From an uncultured Oscillospiraceae bacterium (GTDB taxonomy: Bacteria; Bacillota; Clostridia; Oscillospirales; Ruminococcaceae): a DNA stretch of 53,918 nucleotides. Below, in pieces: positions 25,419 through 34,475 of this stretch. The notes below the pieces were generated by a model. That model was not told the origin of the DNA, did not search any database, and was given only the letters and a program-made list of their open reading frames with translations. Location: NCBI GenBank assembly GCA_910584715.1, contig CAJUAN010000015.1:1-53918 (forward strand), read 5' to 3'. A program made the position numbers and the translations under genes. The first letter of the stretch is position 1. Each line of letters starts with the position of its first letter.

Positions 25419-25510
25419 GGGAGCTAACGCAAAGCCTGTCCGCGCACAAAATACAGTAGTTTTTCACAAACGGACACAATTTTAAGCCGCTTTTTTGTTT
25501 TATATTCCTA

Positions 25511-25539
25511 TTGATTATTTTCCAGAATTTATATATAAT
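25511..25539 (+). promoter_or_regulatory. Promoter of aspartate kinase
   Basis: TTGATT (25511-25516), 17 bp, TATAAT (25534-25539). Confidence 0.75.
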
Positions 25540-25591
25540 AGTATAATGTTGAATCTATATGAAATACGAAATATGAAAGGAACATTTCCCC

Positions 25592-26920
25592 ATGAATAAT
25601 ATCAAAGTTGTAAAGTTCGGCGGAAGCTCCCTTGCCGACGCGGGACAGTTCAGGAAAGCCGCAGATATCGTTCTTGCCGATCCGAGCAGGCGTTTTGTTG
25701 TGGCTTCCGCTCCCGGAAAGCGCTTTAAAGAGGATATAAAGATAACCGATATGCTTTACGCCTGCTACGACAAGGCTGCAAAGGGCGAGGACTTTACGGA
25801 GGACTTTTCCGCGATAGAGAACCGTTACAACGAAATTATTTCCGAGCTTGGTCTGGATATCTCCCTTGCCGCCGAATTTGACCGCATAAAAAGCGCGTTC
25901 GCCCACATGGCTGGACGGGACTACGCCGCTTCAAGGGGAGAGTACCTGAACAGCAAGGTGCTTGCGGCTTTCCTGGGCTTTGAGTTTATCGACCCGGCGG
26001 GGTACGTGAAGTTCGGCGAGAACGGCGTTTTCGATCTTGACAGAACCATATCCCTGCTGCGCCCCCGTCTGGAAAAATGCGAGCACGCTGTAATTCCCGG
26101 ATTTTACGGCTCAATGCCAAATGATACCATACGCACGTTTTCCCGCGGCGGCTCTGATGTGACCGGCTCTATTGTGGCGCGTGCGGTAAAAGCCGAGCTG
26201 TACGAGAACTGGACCGATGTTTCCGGCTTCCTTATCTGCGACCCGAGAATAGTTGACGATCCCGCTCCAATAACAACCATAACCTACAGGGAGCTTCGGG
26301 AGCTTGCCTATATGGGCGCCGGGGTTCTCCACGAGGACGCTATCTTCCCCGTCCGCACGGCGGGAATACCTATCAATATCCGCAACACCAACCGCCCCGA
26401 GGACAGGGGAACCATGATCGTGGCGGAGTCCTCCGAAGTGAGCAAATACGTTATCACGGGCATAGCGGGAAAGAAAGGTCTTTCCGCAATAAATATCGAA
26501 AAGGACATGATGAACAGCGAGCTTGGCTTCGGCAGGAACGTGCTCCGTTCACTTGAAAAGAACGGTCTGAATTTTGAGCATATGCCCTCGGGCATAGATA
26601 CCATGAGCGTTATCGTGGGCACCGACGTTCTCAAGCCCGTACAGCAGCAGGTGCTGGACGAGATAACTTTCCGTGTTCACCCCGATCACTTGGAAGTAGA
26701 GGATAATCTGTCACTTATCGCCGTAGTGGGACGGGGAATGAGAAAGGCGCGTGGTACCGCGGGACGGATATTCTCCGCTCTTGCCCATGCAAAGATAAAC
26801 GTAAAGATGATAGACCAGGGCTCGTCGGAGCTTAACATAATAATAGGCGTAAGCGACGAGGACTTTGAAGCCGCCATAAGAGCTATCTATGAGATATTCG
26901 TACTGACCGAGGTAAGATAA
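25592..26920 (+). CDS. lysC: Aspartate kinase
   Basis: Phosphorylates aspartate, the first step to lysine, threonine, methionine and diaminopimelate. The 442-aa protein starts with KVVKFGGSSLAD and has the SRGGSDVTGS nucleotide/substrate loop. Two ACT-type regulatory segments make up about residues 295-442 (VVGRGMRKARGTAGRIFSAL, KINVKMIDQGSSELNIIIGV), where lysine or threonine feedback would act. The length is normal for a monofunctional enzyme. It stands alone with its own promoter. Which amino acid inhibits it cannot be read here. Confidence 0.95.
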   Translation: MNNIKVVKFGGSSLADAGQFRKAADIVLADPSRRFVVASAPGKRFKEDIKITDMLYACYDKAAKGEDFTEDFSAIENRYNEIISELGLDISLAAEFDRIKSAFAHMAGRDYAASRGEYLNSKVLAAFLGFEFIDPAGYVKFGENGVFDLDRTISLLRPRLEKCEHAVIPGFYGSMPNDTIRTFSRGGSDVTGSIVARAVKAELYENWTDVSGFLICDPRIVDDPAPITTITYRELRELAYMGAGVLHEDAIFPVRTAGIPINIRNTNRPEDRGTMIVAESSEVSKYVITGIAGKKGLSAINIEKDMMNSELGFGRNVLRSLEKNGLNFEHMPSGIDTMSVIVGTDVLKPVQQQVLDEITFRVHPDHLEVEDNLSLIAVVGRGMRKARGTAGRIFSALAHAKINVKMIDQGSSELNIIIGVSDEDFEAAIRAIYEIFVLTEVR

Positions 26921-27058
26921 AAAGCCGGCATAAAGCATAATTAAGGCGGGGATCGTTGGCGCGGTTCCCGCCGCTGCTTTGGCATACCGGCAATTTTTTT
27001 AAACGGCGGGAGTTTCCGCAAAATATAAATGATTTCCGTAAAAATTTGCAAAAAATTG

Positions 27059-27087
27059 TTGACAAACGGTTTTGGCAGTGTTATAAT
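27059..27087 (+). promoter_or_regulatory. Promoter of rpsF operon
   Basis: TTGACA (27059-27064), 17 bp, TATAAT (27082-27087), a perfect SigA consensus. Confidence 0.92.
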
Positions 27088-27094
27088 GTTATGG

Positions 27095-27135
27095 TATCCT
27101 CGTCCGCGGAGAGTCGCGGACGTAATCCAAGAGGA
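27095..27135 (+). promoter_or_regulatory. Leader hairpin of rpsF, possible S6:S18 site
   Basis: A strong hairpin CGTCCGCG-GAGAGT-CGCGGACG (27102-27123) directly precedes the GAGGAGG ribosome site. In many bacteria the S6:S18 complex binds a structured rpsF leader for feedback control. Position and operon fit, but I did not verify the CCG recognition bulge. Confidence 0.45.
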
Positions 27136-27146
27136 GGTGTTTTAAA

Positions 27147-27437
27147 ATGGCTAAAATCAGTGAAGCTTACGAGACCATGGCAGTTTACAGCCTGAAAAAC
27201 GGTGAGGACGGCGTTAAGGCTCTTAATGACAAGTTCAAGGCGCTTATCGAGGCTAACGGCACTATGGAATCCGTTGATGAGTGGGGCAAGAGAAAGCTTG
27301 CTTACGAGATCGACGACCAGACAGAGGGCTACTACGTGCTTTACACATTCACAAGCAAGCCCGATTTTCCCGCTGAGCTGGATCGTGTTTTCAAGATCAC
27401 GGACGGCGTTATGCGTTCCCTTACTACAGTAAGATAA
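27147..27437 (+). CDS. rpsF: 30S ribosomal protein S6
   Basis: A 96-aa bS6 protein that pairs with S18 on the 30S platform. It has the ferredoxin-like pattern: YETMAVYSL, WGKRKLAYEIDDQTEGYYVLYTFTSKPDFPAELDRVFKITDGVMRSL. It is the first gene of the rpsF-ssb-rpsR operon, 20 bp ahead of ssb, with GAGGAGG at the start codon. Confidence 0.97.
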   Translation: MAKISEAYETMAVYSLKNGEDGVKALNDKFKALIEANGTMESVDEWGKRKLAYEIDDQTEGYYVLYTFTSKPDFPAELDRVFKITDGVMRSLTTVR

Positions 27438-27457
27438 CGCGGAAAGGGTGTCGCTTT

Positions 27458-27955
27458 ATGTTGAATAAAGTTATTATCATGGGCAGACTTACTGCCGACC
27501 CCGAACTTAGGCAGACCCCTTCGGGAGTCTCCACCTGCCAGTTTACCGTTGCCGTAGAGAGGAACTTTACCCCTCAGGGCGGTGAAAGACAGTCGGATTT
27601 CATCACCGTCGTAGCATGGAGACAAACTGCCGAATTTGTCAGCAGATACTTTGCCAAGGGAAGAATGATCTGCGTCGAGGGTAACCTGCGTACCAGAACC
27701 TATGACGACAAGCGTTATCCCGAGGTTCGCCACTATGTGACCGAGGTATATGCCGACAGCGTATATTTTACAGGCGAAAAGGCACAGCAGCAGGGCAGCG
27801 GAAATTACGCTCCCCAGCAGTTTGCCCAGCCTCAGTACAGCCAGCCCGCTCCCGCTCCTCAGTATGCTCAGCCCCAACAAAGCGCGCCTGCGGTTTCTTT
27901 CGGAGATTTAGGCGACTTTGAGGAAGTCATCGGAGACGGCGATCTGCCCTTTTAG
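27458..27955 (+). CDS. ssb: Single-stranded DNA-binding protein
   Basis: SSB coats single-stranded DNA in replication and repair. The 165-aa protein has the OB fold (residues 1-105: NKVIIMGRLTADPELRQTPSGVSTCQFTVAVER), a flexible Gln/Pro/Ala-rich tail (about 110-150) and the acidic tip ending DGDLPF, the docking site for partner proteins. Its place between rpsF and rpsR is the standard Firmicute order. Confidence 0.97.
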   Translation: MLNKVIIMGRLTADPELRQTPSGVSTCQFTVAVERNFTPQGGERQSDFITVVAWRQTAEFVSRYFAKGRMICVEGNLRTRTYDDKRYPEVRHYVTEVYADSVYFTGEKAQQQGSGNYAPQQFAQPQYSQPAPAPQYAQPQQSAPAVSFGDLGDFEEVIGDGDLPF

Positions 27956-28004
27956 AAGCGAGAAGCAGGATACGGCTGAAACATTTTTATAAGGAGGTTT
28001 CACT

Positions 28005-28253
28005 ATGGAAAAGGATAGAGAAAGAGCTCCCCGCGGCGCTAAAAGAACCCGCAAAAAGGTTTGTATGTTCTGCGCTGACAGGGTTGAAAAGATCGACTAC
28101 AAAGACATTGCAAGACTCAAGAAGTGCATGACCGAGAGATCCAAGATACTCCCCAGAAGAGTAACAGGTACCTGCGCTTACCACCAGAGAGAGCTTACTT
28201 CCGCGATCAAGCGCGCAAGATATATTGCTCTTATCCCCTACGTTTCCGACTGA
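28005..28253 (+). CDS. rpsR: 30S ribosomal protein S18
   Basis: An 82-aa bS18 protein that forms the platform heterodimer with S6. It contains the S18 core KIDYKDIARLKKCMTERSKILPRRVTGTCAYHQRELTSAIKRAR. The N-terminal part has CMFC-type cysteines (KKVCMFCADRV), matching the zinc-containing (C+) form of S18. The gene has AAGGAGG at its start and ends at a strong terminator. Confidence 0.97.
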   Translation: MEKDRERAPRGAKRTRKKVCMFCADRVEKIDYKDIARLKKCMTERSKILPRRVTGTCAYHQRELTSAIKRARYIALIPYVSD

Positions 28254-28282
28254 TTCAGTCCGGAGCAAAATATGCTTTTACG

Positions 28283-28313
28283 GCAGGAGCTGCTTAGCGG
28301 CTTCTGCTTTTTT
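28283..28313 (+). terminator. Terminator of the rpsF-ssb-rpsR operon
   Basis: Stem GCAGGAGCTGC/GCGGCTTCTGC (with G-U pairs), then TTTTTTAT. Confidence 0.9.
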
Positions 28314-28348
28314 ATATTTTCAAAGAATACAACAATTTTTGCAATATA

Positions 28349-28486
28349 AATTTTTGTTTAACTCACAAATGACATTACCCTGCCAAAGATTAGCTGGTCA
28401 AGCTGAGCCCAGCTTGCGGGGGTCGAGGGGGCAGAGCCCCTTCGTCGCGCTTCGCAAAGCGCGAAATCTTCTTATCGTTCAAGAGC
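28349..28486 (+). repeat. Dispersed structured repeat, copy B
   Basis: Holds the shared block (TTTTTGTTTAACTCACAAATG, CCCTGCCAAAGATTAGCTGG, the AAGCTG hairpin, the GGGGGCAGAGCCCC hairpin) and the CGCAAAGCGCGAAAT segment also found in copy A. A further G-rich palindromic part reaches about 28545. It lies between the rpsR terminator and the recombinase remnant. The rest of this gap (28254-28578) holds no gene. Confidence 0.85.
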
Positions 28487-28564
28487 TCTGCAAGGGGGTG
28501 AATTGCGGCAGCGCCGCAAGAGGGGGACGCTCTGCGATAATAGGCTACTCCAAAAGAAGTATTG

Positions 28565-28592
28565 AAAGGCTGCGAAAATCACGCAGCCTTTT
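28565..28592 (-). terminator. Terminator overlapping the recombinase stop codon
   Basis: Stem AAAGGCTGCG/CGCAGCCTTT with 7-nt loop. On the minus strand the stem includes the last codons (EKAA, stop) of the recombinase remnant. Confidence 0.7.
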
Positions 28593-29753
28593 CGCTCCTG
28601 CCATACTTCTTGCCTTTGGCAATCGCCGTAGAAACCGCAATATTGAACCGATAATAAATATCGATCTGCTGTTGTCTGTGTCCGCTTGACTTGTCGGGAG
28701 CATGAACCACAATTTTCTCCACAAGCTCCCGAATAATTTCGGGAGTTATCTCGTCAATGTGCTCATACTTACGAACAATCTCCAAGAATTGAGAGGTATC
28801 CGCAGACTTCTGTTCCTTTGCCTCGACAAACGCTGTAAGTTCCGTAATCGCCTGCTTTAATTTGTTCCTGCTCGCTCTCATAACCTTTTGATAAAGTCGC
28901 AAACCGCTCGTCGGAAATCTTCCCGAGAACATTATCCTCATAAAGCTTTGAGATGATTTTATCAAGTTCGGTAATTCTCTTTTCGGACTTGGCAAGCGTT
29001 TTCTTAGCTTTTTTCAATTCCTCATTGTGGCTTGACACCGAATTTTCCATAGCCGACCTCACAAATTCATCTTCGTTCATACGAACAGTTTCCAAAAGCT
29101 TATTGATTTCATTGAGCAGAATTTCACGCAAAACCGCGGTTCTGATAAAATGTGCCGAGCAACCTTTTAAAGTGGTGTAAGTCGCACATTTCATATGCTT
29201 CTGCGACTTTGAAATATTCCTGCCCCCTGTTGATGTGAAGCCTTTTGCCGCAGTCCGCACAGTATACAATTCCTGAAAAGGGATTTCTGCTCATAATTTC
29301 CTGTACCAAGTCAAAATCGTACTGTGAAACGATTGCAGGGTGAGTATTCTCGAAAATCAGCCATTCCGAACGAGGTGCGTACACCTTTTTCTTGTTTTTG
29401 TAGGACTTCCGCCGCGTCTTGAAGTTTGCCGTATGCCCCGCATATTCAACCCTTTGAAGTATACCTTTTACGGACGTCCTGCTCCAAACCGTATTTTCGC
29501 TGCCCGTTAAATATGCGGAGGGCAAGAGAATTTTTTCGTTTGATAACGTCAAAGCAATGCTTTTCACGCTGACGCCGCCTATGTACATATCAAAAATACG
29601 GCGGACGGTTTCGGCAGATTTTTCGTCGATTTCCCAAGCATTTTTATCGGTTTCGGACTTCTTGTACCCATACGGCGGTTTACCCAACGGTTTACCCGAT
29701 TGCCCTTTTGCCTTGAATACAGCTTTGACCTTCTTACTCGTATCCTTAGCGTA
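28579..29753 (-). pseudogene. tnpX: 3' part of split Tn4451-type serine recombinase
   Basis: Read on the minus strand, the translation starts at YAKDTSKKVKAVFKAKGQSG and runs through KPPYGYKK, the recombinase domain, a zinc-ribbon-like VYCADCGKRL segment, a long coiled coil and a DUF4368-like C-terminus (ELVEKIVVHAPDK, QQQIDIYYRF). This is the C-terminal two thirds of a TnpX/TndX-type large serine recombinase. The catalytic N-terminal domain is missing here and lies at 39481-39882. Two frameshifts (near 29190 and 28860) break the frame further. The homology begins exactly where the 39.48-kb fragment ends. Confidence 0.88.
29752..29753. other. Left junction of inserted element (att-like, TA core)
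   Basis: On the minus strand the sequence reads GAATAG-TA-CGCTAAGG. The right side is recombinase codons (Tyr-Ala-Lys) and the left side is element sequence. Together with the junction at 39483-39484 it shares the dinucleotide TA at codon positions 1-2 of the same tyrosine, as expected for a 2-nt serine recombinase overlap. Confidence 0.7.
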
Positions 29754-29811
29754 CTATTCATTACCGAAAATAGCAAATAAAACAAACACCCATAAACCGA
29801 CATTCCCCCTG

Positions 29812-29850
29812 AAAAAAAGGAACTGTTGCAATTACAAGCAGCAGTTCCTT
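29812..29850 (-). terminator. Terminator of the GH43 gene
   Basis: Stem AAGGAACTG/CAGTTCCTT, followed on the minus strand by a run of T. Confidence 0.85.
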
Positions 29851-29921
29851 TAATAATGTTATATTATTTTTTCTTACAGCTTTTGAGAAACTAATTGGTC
29901 TTATAACATAAGAGTGAAAAT

Positions 29922-32015
29922 TTACAGTCCGCTGACAGTAATGTTATAAGTTATAGATGTATACGGAATTTCATTGCCGTCTTCAATAAGCGCAATACGA
30001 TATCCTATCCAGTCTATGGACGTTTCTGCCGCGACAAGTCCGCACTTTTCCGAACCGTATATTACCGAGCCGAGCTCTGCACCGTTCCAACCGTTCGCCA
30101 AACCGTTATCGGTATTGCTTTTCGGGTCAAGTTCAACTTCTACGGGTATCTCGACAATACCGTTTTCTGTTTCAAGAGCGAGAGACTTTACATATACCAT
30201 ATATTTTGCGTTTTCATCAGTGTTTATAAAGCCGAGATTAAGTACCTCGCTTTCCTTTGCGAATGAGGCTGATTTGACCGAATAATCTCCGTTGGAGGTC
30301 ATTTCAAGAACAGCTGATGGACTTGGACCGGGATTTTCCGCCTGTGCTGAAATAACAAGAGTTTCGTACTCAATTTCGGTTTCGGAAATATTTTCCTCGG
30401 GACGCAGTTTATCTTCACCCTTTGTAAACTGCCACGAAGCCAGTTCAATGTCCTTGTCGGAAAATACAAAATAAATATTGTGATTTCTTCCTTCAAAATT
30501 TGAAAATCCCGAAGAACGTATATTTGTATATTCACCGCAGTCAAATTCGATAAAGGCTGCCGCTTCACTTGAAATATCATCAAGGCGAACCTCTATCCTG
30601 CCCTTACCCTTGACCTTAGCGGTAAATTCCGACGCGCCGTACCCAAAGTCCGCGCCGCGCACATATATCCACGAACCCTTTTCAATGCTTTTTGACGACG
30701 GGTCGGTACCCTCGGTATAGCCTATATCGGCAGATGTGAACATTAACGCGCCGCTGTTTTCGGAATATGGGTCAAGGAGTTTTATCTGCGAAACACCCCT
30801 GCGCGACGCCGCCGTTATGGGTATCTCGCCCGACGTCTTATCCATTGGAAGGTAGTCGACCATAAGGCTGCGGAAACCGCCTGTACCGCCCGAGGATTCT
30901 TCCAAAATCAGAGTGTGATGCAGGATATAGTCAGTACCCTGATATTCACAAAAATGCGTGTGGTTATTTCCCCAGCGAAGTCCCGATTCTCCGTCGGCAT
31001 TCTGACCCGAATTATAGAAATACGCTCCGCGGTATTCCCAGCTGTCGGCGTCAAGAGGAGTTTTTGTTGTAAGATAAGCCATACTGCAGGACGGAGGCGT
31101 GGGTATACCGTCATAATCCCATTCCGAACCCCTTTGCTGCCAGTCGTTGCAATAGGTGTAGTAATATGTGCCGTCTATATAATTCAGCTCGCTTGCTTCA
31201 AAAAAGTAAGGCGCGTCAATTGAAACGAATTCGCTGTCAAAGGAAAGCATATCAGCGCCCAGCTTGACTATTTTAGGGATATTCGTGTGTATTTCACCGC
31301 CCGAGGCAGGCGCGCCGCCTCCGAAGGTCAGCCAGCCTGTGCCGTTATCGTCAATGCAGACTCCCGGGTCAAAGGGCGCAGGACAATTTTCAAGTCCTGG
31401 CATATCCTGATACACAAGCGGCTTGCCGAGAGGGTCGCTCCAGGGTCCTACGGGGTCGGTGGAGGTGATAACTCCAACGCCGTTGCCGCTGTTTGAAAAG
31501 TACAGATAAAAATGCGTCAGCCCGCCGTCCTCGACCCTTGAAGCAATGGAGGGAGCCCAGGAATTATATATCCATGGCGCAATTTCTCCCGTTTCGATCT
31601 TTCCGTGATATATCCAGTTTACCATGTCGTCTGTGGAAAATATAACCAAGGTTTTTATTTTGTCATAATCGTTTTTTTCGGACTGCTCAGCCTGCTGGGC
31701 GTCGTTTGTACCGTAAACATAAAGCCTGCCGTTGTATTCCACGGCGGTAGGGTCGGCGCAGAACAGACTTGCGGAAATAGGGTTTGCGTTAATCTCTTTT
31801 TTATATACGTTTCCGCTTACCTCGTCGATAATTATTCCGTTGTTCAGACTATCCATGATCTTTTCCTCGCTTACACTGTTAAATACGGTTTCGGTCTGTG
31901 TATTTTCCGATGCAGCCGAAGCCGCTGTCGATGCGCCGACGTTCTGCTCTCCGTTGGAACAGCCTGCCAGCAGCACAGCCGCAGCGCAGAACAATGCTGA
32001 AATGCTTCTTTTCAT
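29922..32015 (-). CDS. Secreted GH43 lipoprotein with CBM6-like module
   Basis: A 697-aa exported lipoprotein, with the lipobox LLAGC putting the lipidated Cys at residue 19, then a Ser/Thr/Glu linker. The GH43 five-bladed propeller (about 75-400) has the catalytic base Asp in CADPTAVEYNGRLYVYG, the pKa Asp in FDPGVCIDDNG and the acid Glu in FFEASELNYIDGTYYY. A beta-sandwich resembling CBM6 follows (about 430-540), then a further beta-rich domain. GH43 enzymes remove arabinose or xylose from arabinoxylan and related glycans; the exact linkage is not determined. The gene is divergent from the AraC-type regulator, and its weak -35 box suggests an activator is needed. Confidence 0.9.
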   Translation of the reverse strand: MKRSISALFCAAAVLLAGCSNGEQNVGASTAASAASENTQTETVFNSVSEEKIMDSLNNGIIIDEVSGNVYKKEINANPISASLFCADPTAVEYNGRLYVYGTNDAQQAEQSEKNDYDKIKTLVIFSTDDMVNWIYHGKIETGEIAPWIYNSWAPSIASRVEDGGLTHFYLYFSNSGNGVGVITSTDPVGPWSDPLGKPLVYQDMPGLENCPAPFDPGVCIDDNGTGWLTFGGGAPASGGEIHTNIPKIVKLGADMLSFDSEFVSIDAPYFFEASELNYIDGTYYYTYCNDWQQRGSEWDYDGIPTPPSCSMAYLTTKTPLDADSWEYRGAYFYNSGQNADGESGLRWGNNHTHFCEYQGTDYILHHTLILEESSGGTGGFRSLMVDYLPMDKTSGEIPITAASRRGVSQIKLLDPYSENSGALMFTSADIGYTEGTDPSSKSIEKGSWIYVRGADFGYGASEFTAKVKGKGRIEVRLDDISSEAAAFIEFDCGEYTNIRSSGFSNFEGRNHNIYFVFSDKDIELASWQFTKGEDKLRPEENISETEIEYETLVISAQAENPGPSPSAVLEMTSNGDYSVKSASFAKESEVLNLGFINTDENAKYMVYVKSLALETENGIVEIPVEVELDPKSNTDNGLANGWNGAELGSVIYGSEKCGLVAAETSIDWIGYRIALIEDGNEIPYTSITYNITVSGL

Positions 32016-32034
32016 AAAAAACTCCTTTCGATCA

Positions 32035-32127
32035 ATTATAGCAAACCTACAAAATAACGTCCTGTCTTAGGGACGGGAAACCCGTCCCCTACAAATTTCG
32101 TGAGTATATTTTATGGATTGCTATAAA
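32035..32127. promoter_or_regulatory. Control region between GH43 and AraC genes
   Basis: On the minus strand TATAAT (32040-32035) is the likely GH43 -10 box; 17 bp upstream only AGGACG is found, a poor -35. The region also holds REP-like copy R4 (32070-32088) and the 19-mer shared with 7061-7079 (32109-32127). The AraC-type protein is the obvious activator candidate. Confidence 0.5.
32070..32088. repeat. REP-like palindrome R4
   Basis: GGGACGGGAAACCCGTCCC followed by CCTAC, the same family as the three copies at the RAYT gene 22 kb away. It lies inside the inserted element, so the RAYT palindrome family has probably spread into it, or arrived with it. Confidence 0.85.
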
Positions 32128-32255
32128 TATGTGCAAATTTTTTTGTACGCCGCTTGTTGATATTATTATACATCAGCGAAAAAATAAAATCAACAGCGTA
32201 TATTCGGATAGTCTACCTTTTAATCACAATATGCACCTTGATATATGCTTTTGAG

Positions 32256-32284
32256 TTGACACCGCTGTCCTGATAAGCTATACT
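32256..32284 (+). promoter_or_regulatory. Promoter of the AraC-type regulator
   Basis: TTGACA (32256-32261), 17 bp, TATACT (32279-32284). The start of transcription near 32291 leaves a short leader and supports translation from 32305. Confidence 0.82.
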
Positions 32285-32304
32285 AAACTATGGAGGCGAT
32301 AACG

Positions 32305-34428
32305 ATGCAGCGAGAAAAAATAGCGGTAATTACCGCAAGAGCGAATGTTCCCGAACAGAAGGAGATACTTTGCGGCATTGCGGAGGCTGCTTTTGCCGCC
32401 GACACAGACGTTGCGGTGTACTCGAACATCTACAATCACTGGGTCGTTGACGAACAGCTTAATTTTGAGAATATCATATATTCTCTTTTTGAGCCGAGGC
32501 ATTACCGCGGCGTTATAATAGCTGCCGAACCGTTTATGGATATCGGCATACTCAATACGGCGGCTGACAAGATCCGCCGCTGCGGACTTCCCGCTGTTGT
32601 TATAAACGGCAGCCTTTGGGACTTTAAAAGCGTTTTTTCCGACGACGAGTACGGCATGGAAAAAATAACCGAACACCTTATTGCCGCCCACGGCTTCAAG
32701 GATATTGATATTCTTGCGGGACGCGAAAACGACCCCATAACGGAAATGAGGTTATCGGGCTGCGAAAAAGCCTTTAAAAAGCACGGCATACCGTTGGATA
32801 AAAGTAAAATTTATTACGGCAATTTCTGGGACGATTCGGGAGCGGCTCTTGCGGCACGTTATATCTGCGGGGAGCTTCCTATGCCTCAGGCTGTGATATG
32901 CGCCAGCGACCATATGGCATACGGCTTATGCGACGCGCTTGCCGACGCGGGGATAGACGTACCCGAAAGGATCGCCGTAACGGGGTACGACTGTACGGGC
33001 GGCAGAGCTTACCACTACCCCGTATTGACGTCCTATCTGCGAAACAGGCGTAAAACAGGCGCGGACGCGGTAAATCTGCTGCTCGGTACAAATTATGTTC
33101 CCGACTGCGGCGAAAGGCTTGTTAAAGGAAACACCTGTCCCTGCGGCACGGACGCTGCCGAACTGAACAGGGAGCTTCACGCTGAAAGGCTCAAGCAGGA
33201 CTGGGATACGATCGGCAATGTTGCACAGCTTTCAAGCAGGCTCACCATTTGCCGGACATTGGCGGAGTATACCGCGGTACTAAGCGAATTTTTTTATCTG
33301 CTGTACGGCGCGGAGGAGCTTTATCTTTGTCTTGACGCGGCATGGAACAGCGCAAAATTTGAGGGCGAGGAATATTTTTGCTGCAAGGTAACGGCGGAGG
33401 GAGCTGACAGCGTTCCCGAAAAATTCGGAAGCTCAGAGCTGCCTCCCGCAATTTACAGTGAAAGAGAAAAGCCCGCTGTTTTTTATTTCAGTCCGCTTCA
33501 TTTTCAGACAAGGGCTTTCGGGTATACCGTGCTGAGGTTTTCCTGTCCTGCGGGATATGACACAGGCTTCCGAGACTGGAACAAGAATGCCGCAAACGCG
33601 CTTGAATTTCTGCGTATGAAAAACGATATACATTATCTTACGCAGTGCCGGCGCGCCTCGTCGCTGTACGATTCCCTGACGGGATTTTACAATCTCGGAG
33701 AATTCCGCCGCGCTATAGGAACGCCCTGTAAGGAGAGCTTTATGCTCGCCGTAAAATTAAGCTTTACGGGAGACGGGGAGTACCTTTACGGGGAAAATTA
33801 CCGAAGCGATATTATTGCAGCCGCGGCAAGAGCGATAAAGCTGACCTGCACCGACAGCGATGTATACTGCCGCGCGTATGAGGAAATGTTTTTTATTCTT
33901 TGCGGAGAAAAGCGGGAGGCTTTTGTTTATAAGCTCAAAGCAATGCTTTACGGTGAAATGTGCGGAAGGTATGACGAAAGGCAAGTAATTGTAAGCTGTG
34001 CCGAATATTTCGGAACGCCCGACGACCAAGGATTGGAAAAACTCCGCTGCGGGGCTATCAGCAAAGCCGACAAGGACGCGGCAAGGCTTGCCGAAATGCG
34101 TTCTCTTGCACATTGCAGCGCTTTGCTGGATATACGGAGAGAGATAATGGCGGCTCCGCAAAAAGCTCCCCCGCTTTCCGAAGCAAGCAGGCGGCTGTGC
34201 GTAAGCGAGGGACATTTTCGTTCGATATACAAGAGGCTCTTCGGTGTAAGCTATAATCAGGACTGTATCAACGCCAAAATGCTGAAAGCCTGTCGTTTGC
34301 TCAGTACGACTTCTATGAGCGTTTATGCCGCGGCGGTGAACTGCGGTTATACCGACGAAAAGTATTTTACAAGACTGTTTAAGAAAAATATAGGCTGTTC
34401 TCCTGTGCAGTACAGGAAAACGATGTGA
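32305..34428 (+). CDS. AraC-type regulator with periplasmic-binding-like sensor
   Basis: A 707-aa cytoplasmic regulator. Residues 1-285 look like a LacI/PurR sugar-binding domain (KIAVITARANVPEQKEIL, VICASDHMAYGLCDALADAGIDVPERIAVTGYD). The middle (about 290-430) is GAF-like. A segment beginning YDSLTGFYNLGEFRRAI (about 460-600) is GGDEF-like without the GGDEF signature. The last 100 residues are an AraC-type double HTH (LCVSEGHFRSIYKRLFGVSYN, AAAVNCGYTDEKYFTRLFKKNIGCSPVQYRK). It probably senses a sugar and activates the divergent GH43 gene and the downstream hydrolase. I take the ATG at 32305 behind GGAGG; the earlier ATG overlaps that site. Confidence 0.85.
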   Translation: MQREKIAVITARANVPEQKEILCGIAEAAFAADTDVAVYSNIYNHWVVDEQLNFENIIYSLFEPRHYRGVIIAAEPFMDIGILNTAADKIRRCGLPAVVINGSLWDFKSVFSDDEYGMEKITEHLIAAHGFKDIDILAGRENDPITEMRLSGCEKAFKKHGIPLDKSKIYYGNFWDDSGAALAARYICGELPMPQAVICASDHMAYGLCDALADAGIDVPERIAVTGYDCTGGRAYHYPVLTSYLRNRRKTGADAVNLLLGTNYVPDCGERLVKGNTCPCGTDAAELNRELHAERLKQDWDTIGNVAQLSSRLTICRTLAEYTAVLSEFFYLLYGAEELYLCLDAAWNSAKFEGEEYFCCKVTAEGADSVPEKFGSSELPPAIYSEREKPAVFYFSPLHFQTRAFGYTVLRFSCPAGYDTGFRDWNKNAANALEFLRMKNDIHYLTQCRRASSLYDSLTGFYNLGEFRRAIGTPCKESFMLAVKLSFTGDGEYLYGENYRSDIIAAAARAIKLTCTDSDVYCRAYEEMFFILCGEKREAFVYKLKAMLYGEMCGRYDERQVIVSCAEYFGTPDDQGLEKLRCGAISKADKDAARLAEMRSLAHCSALLDIRREIMAAPQKAPPLSEASRRLCVSEGHFRSIYKRLFGVSYNQDCINAKMLKACRLLSTTSMSVYAAAVNCGYTDEKYFTRLFKKNIGCSPVQYRKTM

Positions 34429-34475
34429 ATGAACCGCGAAAAAATCCGCGAGAAATTGCGGCAGGAGGAATTGAT

